Source: an uncultured Elusimicrobiales bacterium (lineage in GTDB: Bacteria > Elusimicrobiota > Elusimicrobia > Elusimicrobiales > Elusimicrobiaceae). From it: a stretch of DNA of 11,735 nt. The stretch is from positions 1 through 11,735 of the forward strand of contig CAJOLM010000028.1 in NCBI GenBank assembly GCA_905235355.1, read 5' to 3'. This document shows positions 5,820 through 11,735 of the stretch, piece by piece (position 1 is the stretch's first letter; every line of letters starts with the position of its first letter). The position numbers were made by a program, and so were the translations under genes. The notes below the pieces were generated by a model. That model did not search any database, was not told the DNA's origin, and worked only from the letters and a program-made list of their open reading frames with translations.

Positions 5820-5850
5820 AAAAACCCCGCTCTGGTGAGCGGGGTTTTTT
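5820..5850. terminator. Bidirectional terminator
   Basis: CCCCGCTC (5825-5832) pairs with GAGCGGGG (5837-5844) around the loop TGGT. An A5 run precedes the stem and a T6 run follows it. It serves the aldolase on the plus strand and the convergent prepilin on the minus strand. Confidence 0.93.
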
Positions 5851-5854
5851 ATTA

Positions 5855-6352
5855 TCAATAATAACAATGACACGGAGTTTCAGTACTACAACCGTTGTAC
5901 CATGAAGTTTTTTCCTTGATTAGTTGGCACACACCATCACCTGCGTAATTATCAGTTGAATAGCTGCAACATGCCAACCCGTCCGTACGATAGTACCTTT
6001 GTATAACTATATTCGGATTACTTAAAGTGCAGGATACTCTGGGACCGGTAATTTCATCATTGGAATATGTAGCCACATAGCACTTCCCTTTCCCCACCTG
6101 ATATGTTCCAGCAGCATCCGTACCCTCTACTGGAGGAAAATAATCCCCTAAATCGGCTATTTTTTCTGCATACACACCATTTTGTAAATAAAACACTTTT
6201 TGAGCGTCAGTAATAGTTTTTGCAGCAGTAATGAGCTGCATGGCTCTGGCTTTTGCTACTGCCTTATTGTATTGTGGCAATGCAATCGCTGCAAGGATAC
6301 CAATAATTAAAACTACAACTAATAATTCAATAAGCGTAAAGGCTTTTTTCAT
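5855..6352 (-). CDS. Cysteine-rich type IV prepilin-like protein
   Basis: This is an intact pilin or pseudopilin subunit of 165 residues. The leader is only four residues, MKKA, followed by FTLIELLVVVLIIGILAAIALP. Cleavage is expected between Ala4 and Phe5, and Glu9 is the conserved Glu+5. The -1 residue is Ala, as in the other prepilin of this window. The globular part has eight cysteines (91, 108, 128, 129, 142, 155, 161, 163), five of them in the last 40 residues with the tail GCSTETPCHCYY, so multiple disulfides are likely outside the cytoplasm. The ATG at 6352 is preceded by AAAGGAG. No other pilus assembly gene is nearby; the assembly ATPase and peptidase must be elsewhere. It could be a major pilin, a minor pilin, or a type II secretion pseudopilin. 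Confidence 0.88.
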   Translation of the reverse strand: MKKAFTLIELLVVVLIIGILAAIALPQYNKAVAKARAMQLITAAKTITDAQKVFYLQNGVYAEKIADLGDYFPPVEGTDAAGTYQVGKGKCYVATYSNDEITGPRVSCTLSNPNIVIQRYYRTDGLACCSYSTDNYAGDGVCQLIKEKTSWYNGCSTETPCHCYY

Positions 6353-6391
6353 AACGTTTCTCCTTTTGTAATTTTATTACTATACTCCCGT

Positions 6392-6446
6392 ATTGTATCA
6401 AAAAAAAACAAGTCAAGCCCTATTTTTGGCTTTCCATTTTACGACG
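6392..6446 (-). promoter_or_regulatory. Upstream element of the prepilin, copy 3
   Basis: On the minus strand it begins CGTCGTAAAATGG and continues with CAAAAATAGGGCTTGACT, TG, T9, GA and TACAAT. TTGACT (6416-6411) resembles a -35 box and TACAAT (6397-6392) a -10 box, but the spacer is only 13 nt and is mostly the T9 run. The start codon is about 40 nt downstream. Related copies lie at 376-404 and 1719-1760. Confidence 0.5.
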
Positions 6447-6479
6447 AGAAAACGACTCTATTTTGCCTAATAAAAAACA

Positions 6480-6504
6480 GCCCGGTATGCTAAACATACC
6501 GGGC
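6480..6504 (-). terminator. Terminator of the nad/aminotransferase operon
   Basis: A 10-bp perfect stem (6480-6489 with 6495-6504, GCCCGGTATG type) encloses a 5-nt loop. On the minus strand it is followed by TGTTTTTTATT. It lies 20 nt after the aminotransferase stop codon. Confidence 0.9.
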
Positions 6505-6523
6505 ACACTCAACATAAATTACC

Positions 6524-7732
6524 TTATAAACTTTTTTTAATCGTGGCAGCTAAACGCTTAACGCCTTCTTCCATTTGTTCAAAGGACGAATAAGAAAAGT
6601 TTATGCGGAAATCATTACGCCGGGCATTATGCGGCGGATAGAAATCCACCCCTGCCACATACGCCACATTTTGCTCAAGCGCAGCATCAAGCATTTTCTG
6701 CGTATCAATGTGCGGCGGCAGCGTCACCCACAGAAACAGTCCCCCTTCCGGGCGGGTCCATTTCACTCCGTCGGGCATATACTTATCCAGCATTTGCAGC
6801 ATAAAGTCCCGCTTTTTGTGATAAGCATCCACCACTTCCTTGACGTGACTCATCAAATGGCCGCCTTTCAGATAAGCAGCAGTAGCCAGCTGCAAAATGG
6901 GCGAAGTGCACAAATCCATGGCTTGCTTTAAAATCACGCAGCGCTGAATCACTTCTGCCGGAGCCACAATATATCCCAAGCGGAAACCCGGCACAAATAC
7001 TTTAGAAAAAGTAAACAAGGTCACCACGCGACCGCGGCCCTGGTCTAGTTTAAGAAATGTATCCGGCGCGGTTCCTTCAAAACGCACTTGGCGGTACGGA
7101 GAATCTTCCAAGATAAGCGTGTCGTATTTTTCTGCCAGTTGTAAAATTTTAACACGACGCTCTTGTGGAATAGTCGTCCCGGTCGGGTTTTGAAAATCCG
7201 GCACCACATAAATAAATTTGCAGGGCTTTCCGGCAGCTTTCAGCTCTTTTAAGCATTTTTCCACACCTTCTACCGTCAGACCATGTTCGTCGCTGTCGGC
7301 CCCGTATACATCAGCCCCGGAAGCAGCAAACGCTTGCAATCCGCCCAAGTACGTCGGCGATGCGGTAATAATCGCGTCCCCGCGGTTTAAGAAAATGCGC
7401 GCGCACATATCCAGCCCCTGCTGCGATGCAGAAACAATCAAAATTTCCTCCGGCTTGGCGGTCACGTCTTCCGTATCACGCAACAGTTCAATCAGTGCAT
7501 CCTTCAGACATTTTTGTCCTTCGGTGGTACCGTATTGTAACGCTTCTTTAGGAGACTTCTCCAACACTTCCTTCATAATCGCGGCAACTTGCTCACTGGG
7601 AAATAAATTCGGATCGGGCAATCCTCCCGCAAAAGAAATAATTTCCGGACGGGCTGTTACTTTTAACAGCTCACGGATGGCAGACGCCTTAATACTGGTG
7701 GCCGTCTCAGAAAATAACTTCTTATACTCCAT
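6524..7732 (-). CDS. Class I PLP-dependent aminotransferase
   Basis: This is a fold-type I aminotransferase of 402 residues. Motifs in order: ISFAGGLPDP (32-41), QYGTTEG (66-72), PDFQNPTG (178-185) with Asn182, EDSPYRQVRFEG (209-220) with Asp210 and Tyr213, TFSKVFVPGFRLGY (241-254) with the Schiff-base Lys244, and NDFRINFS with Arg376, the likely carboxylate-binding arginine. The pattern matches the subgroup with 2-aminoadipate, kynurenine and related transaminases, and the catalytic domain of MocR regulators. No N-terminal DNA-binding domain is present. The exact amino donor cannot be read. The start at 7732 has AAGGAG 6 nt upstream; the ATG at 7753 has no such site. It lies 26 nt after nadC and is the last gene of the operon, which ends at a strong terminator. 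Confidence 0.9.
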   Translation of the reverse strand: MEYKKLFSETATSIKASAIRELLKVTARPEIISFAGGLPDPNLFPSEQVAAIMKEVLEKSPKEALQYGTTEGQKCLKDALIELLRDTEDVTAKPEEILIVSASQQGLDMCARIFLNRGDAIITASPTYLGGLQAFAASGADVYGADSDEHGLTVEGVEKCLKELKAAGKPCKFIYVVPDFQNPTGTTIPQERRVKILQLAEKYDTLILEDSPYRQVRFEGTAPDTFLKLDQGRGRVVTLFTFSKVFVPGFRLGYIVAPAEVIQRCVILKQAMDLCTSPILQLATAAYLKGGHLMSHVKEVVDAYHKKRDFMLQMLDKYMPDGVKWTRPEGGLFLWVTLPPHIDTQKMLDAALEQNVAYVAGVDFYPPHNARRNDFRINFSYSSFEQMEEGVKRLAATIKKSL

Positions 7733-7758
7733 GAAACACTCCTTGGGCCGCACTGCGG

Positions 7759-8592
7759 CTACTTAATATACTCGGTAATCTTAAGACTTAAATCTTTGCT
7801 GGGCACCGAATGGGTCAATGCCCCACTGGAAATTACATCCGGTTTAGCCGCACAATAGGCTGCTAAATTTTCTTTGGTAATTCCGCCGGAAATTTCCGTC
7901 ACAGCGCGCCCGGCAATAAATTGCACCGCTTCGGCAGCTTGCTGTGGCGTCATATTGTCTAGCATAATGATATCCGCTCCGGCTTCCAACGCTTGGCGCA
8001 CTTCATCTAAATTAGTGGTTTCTACTTCAATTTTAGGCGTGTGACCGATAGACGCTTTAATGCGCGCTATCGCCGCACCAATAGACCCCGCAGCTGCAAT
8101 ATGATTATCTTTAATCATCACACTGTCTGACAAAGACATACGGTGATTGCGCGCCCCGCCGCAACGCACGGCATATTTATCTAACTTGCGCATCCCCGGC
8201 TGGCTCTTGCGCGTATCTACCATCAGCACGCCGTAGGGCTTGGTAATCTGCGCATACTCGCGGCTGGCTGTGGCAATGCCGCTCATGCGCTGCATAAAAT
8301 TAAGCGCGGTGCGTTCCCCTTTCAAAATACTTAAGCTGCGGCCTTCCAATTCCAGCACCTTTTCGCCTTTTTTGATAAAATCTCCGTCGTGCTTAAGCGG
8401 TTTAAAAATCAGTTCCTCATCTACCAGCCAAAATGTCTGCCGCGCAATTTCCATACCGCACAGTACCATATCTTCTTTGGCTACTATCACGGCTCGCGCG
8501 CGGTCTTGCGGCGTAAAAACATTGTCTGAGGTAATGTCCCCCAGGCCTAAATCTTCTTCCAAAGCCAGCTGTACAATTTTTTCTATCATCAT
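7759..8592 (-). CDS. nadC: Nicotinate-nucleotide pyrophosphorylase (carboxylating)
   Basis: NadC converts quinolinate and phosphoribosyl pyrophosphate to nicotinate mononucleotide and CO2, the entry to NAD synthesis, in the cytoplasm. The protein has 277 residues, the usual length. Motifs: EEDLGLGDITS (12-22), KGERTALNFMQRMSGIAT (91-108), DTRKSQPGMRKLDKYAVRCGG (126-146), NHRMSLSDSVMIKDNH (149-164), KIEVE (187-191), IIMLDNM (208-214), EISGGI (233-238) and SSGAL (255-259). The family usually has DTRKTTPG; Ser-Gln here is a small deviation. The start overlaps the nadA stop by four bases (ATGA), so translation is probably coupled. A second ATG follows directly, so the true start could be one codon later. 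Confidence 0.96.
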   Translation of the reverse strand: MMIEKIVQLALEEDLGLGDITSDNVFTPQDRARAVIVAKEDMVLCGMEIARQTFWLVDEELIFKPLKHDGDFIKKGEKVLELEGRSLSILKGERTALNFMQRMSGIATASREYAQITKPYGVLMVDTRKSQPGMRKLDKYAVRCGGARNHRMSLSDSVMIKDNHIAAAGSIGAAIARIKASIGHTPKIEVETTNLDEVRQALEAGADIIMLDNMTPQQAAEAVQFIAGRAVTEISGGITKENLAAYCAAKPDVISSGALTHSVPSKDLSLKITEYIK

Positions 8593-9629
8593 TTGCTTAA
8601 CTCAAACATACGCTCTAGAGATTTACGCGCCCCGGCAATAATTTCCTCCGGCAGCGTGATAATCTGCTCCGGTGTGGGCGCAGTCATGGCCTGATAAGTG
8701 TTCACGAGCGTATTTTTTTTCATATACGAACACACGCCAAAAGGCCAAATAAATTGTTTGTCCGGGTGAGCAGCTTCCAGGCGGTTTACCAGCCCAAATT
8801 CGGTCAGCATACCAAATATTTTTTTATCGGACGCCGCCACAAAATCTTGCATACCCTTGGTGCTGCCCACATAATCACACAACGCGCATACTTCCGGGTA
8901 GCACTCCGGATGACAAATCATGGTAATCCCCGGATATTGCGCGCGCAGCGCGTTCACTTGATGCGGCGTATATTTATCATGCACGCAGCAACTGCCGCCT
9001 GCTGAAATAATTTTCTTAGGTGTACCGCGGCGTTTTAATTCAATATCAATGTTTTGTGCCATCAGTAAATCCGGCACGAAAATCAGTTCCTTTTGCGGCA
9101 GTTTTTCTGCAATGTGAAATACATTGCCCGAAGTAACACACACATCACTTTCTGCTTTTACTTCAGCCGAACTGTTTACATAACACAAAACAGGTACGCC
9201 CGGGTGGGCTTCTTTTAAAGCGCGCACTTCGGCTGCGGTAATGGAATCGGCCAATGTGCAACCTGCTTTACCCGCCGGAATAATTACCTGTTTAGAAGGA
9301 TTTAAAATCTTGGCGGTTTCCGCCATAAACCAAACGCCCGCAAAAATGATTGTGTCCTCTTTTACTTCGCGCGCTTTGAGGCTTAAGGCATACGAGTCAC
9401 CGCTAAAATCGGCCACCCCTTGCACTAGCTCCGGCACGGTATAAGAGTGCGCCAGTACGATGGCATTTTTCTCTTTTTTCAGCTGATTAATAGCCAGCGT
9501 ATAAGGAGCCGCCTGTTCACAATCGGTTTGCGTCCACTTCACCGCCTTGCTGCGGGAAACGTCAAGAAGAAGCCCATACAGGCGTTGGGCTTCTTCTTGC
9601 AAAACGGTTTCCTGGCAAAGCTGTGTCAT
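8589..9629 (-). CDS. nadA: Quinolinate synthase
   Basis: NadA condenses iminoaspartate with dihydroxyacetone phosphate to quinolinate, using a [4Fe-4S] cluster. The protein has 346 residues, the usual length. Likely cluster ligands by motif are Cys124 (GKAGCTLAD), Cys214 (GGSCCVHDKY) and Cys300 (FGVCSYMKKN). Other family features are LAHSYTVPELVQGVADFSGDS-type sequence (59-79), CYVNSSAEVKAESDVC (149-164), CHPEC (239-243) and GSTKGM (255-260). The start lies 3 nt after the lipoprotein stop; the nearest G-rich site, AGGGG, is about 14 nt upstream, so initiation may depend on coupling. nadC follows with a 4-base overlap. No nadB or aspartate dehydrogenase gene is in the window. Confidence 0.96.
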   Translation of the reverse strand: MTQLCQETVLQEEAQRLYGLLLDVSRSKAVKWTQTDCEQAAPYTLAINQLKKEKNAIVLAHSYTVPELVQGVADFSGDSYALSLKAREVKEDTIIFAGVWFMAETAKILNPSKQVIIPAGKAGCTLADSITAAEVRALKEAHPGVPVLCYVNSSAEVKAESDVCVTSGNVFHIAEKLPQKELIFVPDLLMAQNIDIELKRRGTPKKIISAGGSCCVHDKYTPHQVNALRAQYPGITMICHPECYPEVCALCDYVGSTKGMQDFVAASDKKIFGMLTEFGLVNRLEAAHPDKQFIWPFGVCSYMKKNTLVNTYQAMTAPTPEQIITLPEEIIAGARKSLERMFELSK

Positions 9630-9632
9630 GAC

Positions 9633-10010
9633 TTAGTAAGCTTCCCCTCTGGTATATTCATCCGGCAAGGCTTCTTCGTCCGTTACGGGCGCATAAGAGC
9701 CGGACAATACATTTCCGTTCCCGTCTACTACGGTTGTTTGGGTTTTGACTTGGCGGGCTGACTTGGTCGTTTTTTTGTTTTTGGTCGTAGAACTCTTGAT
9801 ATAAGAAGAACCGCTAATCTGGTCCTCATACGGCGCCACTTGATTATAGTGATCATTGGGCACGACGAGGTTATCAAATTCTTGGTCTATAATTTGATAT
9901 TTAGCGTTCTCGGCATCATATTGCGTATCTGCCGGTTCGGTCGTCTTATTTGACGATGCACATCCCATGGTAATTCCTGCCAGTACCGCTAGTAAAAACA
10001 GTTTCTTCAT
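9633..10010 (-). CDS. Small putative lipoprotein
   Basis: I recognise no family for this protein of 125 residues. It has a lipoprotein-type signal: MKK, the hydrophobic stretch LFLLAVLAGITM, and Gly16-Cys17 followed by ASSNKTT, so Cys17 is a likely lipidation site, although Thr at -3 is unusual. The mature part is polar and low in complexity, with a Lys/Thr/Ser-rich stretch (about 72-92) and an acidic end. No hydrophobic core is evident, so it may be disordered or a periplasmic linker. The start at 10010 was chosen because the signal peptide begins there and AAGGAG lies 10 nt upstream; an ATG at 10037 is upstream of that site. It heads the operon with nadA, with only 3 nt between them, but I see no functional link. 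Confidence 0.7.
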   Translation of the reverse strand: MKKLFLLAVLAGITMGCASSNKTTEPADTQYDAENAKYQIIDQEFDNLVVPNDHYNQVAPYEDQISGSSYIKSSTTKNKKTTKSARQVKTQTTVVDGNGNVLSGSYAPVTDEEALPDEYTRGEAY

Positions 10011-10048
10011 TTTTCCCCATCTCCTTTTATACGGCATATAGTAATACG

Positions 10049-10076
10049 GTTATATTGTATAAATTATCCCCCGCAA
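10049..10076 (-). promoter_or_regulatory. Putative promoter of the lipoprotein-nadA operon
   Basis: On the minus strand TTGCGG (10076-10071), 16 nt, then TATAAC (10054-10049). The -10 box matches at five of six bases and the -35 box only in TTG. It lies about 40 nt before the start codon. Confidence 0.45.
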
Positions 10077-10166
10077 TATGCCAGTATTTTATTTGCCATG
10101 TTAGGTTAGCTAGCGAATTTAGTACAATAATAAGCTGTATGGTTTTATTTTAATTACGGAGTAAGT

Positions 10167-11567
10167 ATGGAAACTTTGCTGCACGGTGTAGAGCTGTTAA
10201 ACGGATTTATTTGGGGTCCGCCCATGATTATTGCAATATTTGGGTTGGGGATTTACTTTACGTTTAAATTGGGCTTCGTGCAAAAACACGCGTGGAAAGC
10301 GATACAAGTTTCCGTTAGAAAAGACCAAGGGCAAGGCACCGTAAGCAGCTTTGGCTCACTGGCTATGATGGTAGGTGCGACCGTCGGTACAGGTAGTATT
10401 TTAGGCGTGACCACGGCAATTGCCCAAGGCGGCCCGGGCGCAGTGTTTTGGATGGTAATTGCGGGCATATTTAATTTTGCTATTAAATATTGTGAATGTA
10501 TGGCAGCCGTTAAATACCGCGTCAAACGGGACGACGAATATGTAGGCGGTCCTATGTATGTAATGACCCGCGTACTCAAAATGAAATGGCTGGCGGTTTT
10601 ATTTGCGGTAGGGGTACTAGCCGAAGCCATTTTTGCAGGCTCTGCGTTGCAAGCCAATTCTATGGCAGATGTGCTGCGCGAAGGGTACAGCCTCAACCCG
10701 TGGCTCATTGGTTTTGCCGTTGCAGCGATTGCATCCACGGTTACAATTGGCGGCGTAAAACGTATTGCCTCTTATTCCCAATGGCTCGTGCCCATTATGG
10801 GCGGTATGTACTTGCTGATTGCGCTGGCGGTCATTGTAATGAACATTTCCCGCTTACCGCAAGCGTTAGCGGTCATTGTGATTAGCGCGTTTACCGGAAA
10901 AGCGTTGTTTGGCGGAGCCGTGGGCGTGAGCGTAAGTGCTATCGTGATATCTGCTTTAAACGGTATGGGGCTAGGTGTTTCGCGCAGCGTAATGAGTACC
11001 GAAGCCGGCATGGGAAGCGCAGCTATTGCAGCGTGTGCCGCCAAAACCCGCAGCGCCACCCGCATGGGGATTGTTTCGGCAACGTCTGTGGTGTGGACGG
11101 TCGTGATTTGTATTTTATCGGGTGTAGTCGTTACGATCGCGGGCGACTGGCAAAACCCAAACGCCTTTGCCGCTAACTTGTGCAATAGCGCCTTTCAAAC
11201 AGTCCCCTATGTAGGTACGCCGATTTTGATTTTTTCGCTAATTATTTTCTCTTTTACCACGCTGCTTGGGTGGTCGTATTATGGAGAAAAAGCCACGCAA
11301 TTTTTATTCGGCAGCAAATGGGTAAAATTTTGGCGCGTGTTTTATGTACTGGTCTGCGCGTTAGGCGGCGGGCTGGGCACGACCTTTTCGCTCGGGTTGA
11401 CCATTTCGCCCGATGCATTTGAAGTGGGACTCAGCACCCGTTTTGCCTGGGCCATAGCGGTATTGACCATGACTTTTATGACTATACCCAACCTATATAT
11501 GTTATGGCGGCTGCGTCACAAATTGGCCCTGGAAACCAAGCGCTACTTAAAACGCAGCTTATATTAA
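10167..11567 (+). CDS. Sodium:alanine symporter, AGCS family
   Basis: This is an inner-membrane importer of alanine or glycine coupled to sodium, of 466 residues. Motifs of the family are GATVGTGSILGVTTAIAQGG (70-89) followed by PGAVFWM, GGPMYVM (127-133), GVSRSVMSTEAGMGS (270-284) and LLGWSYYGEKATQFLFG (366-382). Family members usually have RG.FSNEAG.GS in the third motif, so STEAG is a variant. About ten or eleven hydrophobic segments are visible, for example 18-34, 64-86, 143-160, 180-195, 206-226, 233-265, 300-325, 350-368, 389-411 and 426-446. The start has GGAG 5 nt upstream. A TACAAT box at 10123-10128 may be part of its promoter, but no convincing -35 is present. Substrate within the small neutral amino acids is not determined. 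Confidence 0.92.
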   Translation: METLLHGVELLNGFIWGPPMIIAIFGLGIYFTFKLGFVQKHAWKAIQVSVRKDQGQGTVSSFGSLAMMVGATVGTGSILGVTTAIAQGGPGAVFWMVIAGIFNFAIKYCECMAAVKYRVKRDDEYVGGPMYVMTRVLKMKWLAVLFAVGVLAEAIFAGSALQANSMADVLREGYSLNPWLIGFAVAAIASTVTIGGVKRIASYSQWLVPIMGGMYLLIALAVIVMNISRLPQALAVIVISAFTGKALFGGAVGVSVSAIVISALNGMGLGVSRSVMSTEAGMGSAAIAACAAKTRSATRMGIVSATSVVWTVVICILSGVVVTIAGDWQNPNAFAANLCNSAFQTVPYVGTPILIFSLIIFSFTTLLGWSYYGEKATQFLFGSKWVKFWRVFYVLVCALGGGLGTTFSLGLTISPDAFEVGLSTRFAWAIAVLTMTFMTIPNLYMLWRLRHKLALETKRYLKRSLY

Positions 11568-11590
11568 TGTAAATGTGTCTATAGGCACAT

Positions 11591-11609
11591 GGTCAGGCAT
11601 TGCCTGATC
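11591..11609 (+). other. Small hairpin after the symporter gene
   Basis: TCAGGC (11593-11598) pairs with GCCTGA (11602-11607) around ATT, extended by a G-C pair and a G-T wobble. It lies 24 nt after the stop codon. No T run follows, so it is at best a weak terminator or RNA-stabilising hairpin. The stretch 11610-11735 holds no gene I can support. Confidence 0.35.
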
Positions 11610-11735
11610 ATACGCTGCAAAGCGCATCTGTCTTCATTGTTAGGGTTCAATACATATGAGACTATTCCGACGACGTTTTCCGAAACAATTTAAGACAATC
11701 TCTTTTTATCCTCTTAAAATAAGTCCATCATATAC

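Noticed and set aside
7218..7766. Open frame of 182 codons antisense to the aminotransferase
   Set aside because: It mirrors the coding bias of the real gene, and its translation shows no domain.
11656..11735. Open frame starting MRLFRRRFPKQFK and running off the window end
   Set aside because: It has only 26 codons in view, no clear ribosome binding site and no recognisable motif.

Overview
The window looks like chromosomal DNA from a Gram-negative bacterium with type IV pilin-like proteins. The prepilins carry the N-terminal pattern KKAFTLIELLVV, several genes have clear AGGAG ribosome binding sites, and one protein is a probable lipoprotein. This style, with many variant prepilin genes next to core metabolic genes, resembles gut Elusimicrobiota. 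That assignment is inference from protein style and was not tested by a search.

Bases 1 to 1760 are a repeat-dense accessory patch around a broken prepilin gene on the minus strand. Its reading frame is shifted by one base near 820. Its leader peptide contains an in-frame composite palindrome of about 104 bp (1288-1391). Both flanks are full of small hairpin units, mostly with 7-8 bp stems and 9-nt loops (a few have 6- or 8-nt loops). A perfect 25-bp inverted repeat lies at 405-458, and AT-rich elements lie at 376-404 and 1719-1760; the latter resembles the sequence upstream of the second prepilin.

Bases 1761 to 5850 hold central carbon metabolism. A transketolase-like gene (minus, start 4601) is followed after 20 nt by a PPC/DUF296-domain protein, and the pair ends at a strong terminator. 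Divergent from it is a class II fructose-bisphosphate aldolase (plus). The intergenic region has a near-consensus promoter for the transketolase, with a 14-bp palindrome on the start point. The aldolase and the second prepilin converge on a bidirectional terminator at 5820-5850.

Bases 5855 to 6504 hold a cysteine-rich prepilin, its promoter-like upstream element and the terminator of the next operon. Bases 6524 to 10076 form a minus-strand operon: small lipoprotein, nadA, nadC and a class I PLP aminotransferase. It encodes the last two steps to nicotinate mononucleotide; nadB is not in the window. Bases 10167 to 11567 encode a sodium:alanine (AGCS family) symporter on the plus strand. The rest of the window, to 11735, has a small hairpin and no gene I can support.

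The most unusual part is the palindromic repeat cluster, above all the copy translated inside the prepilin leader. It recalls the Rickettsia palindromic elements that insert in frame into genes.
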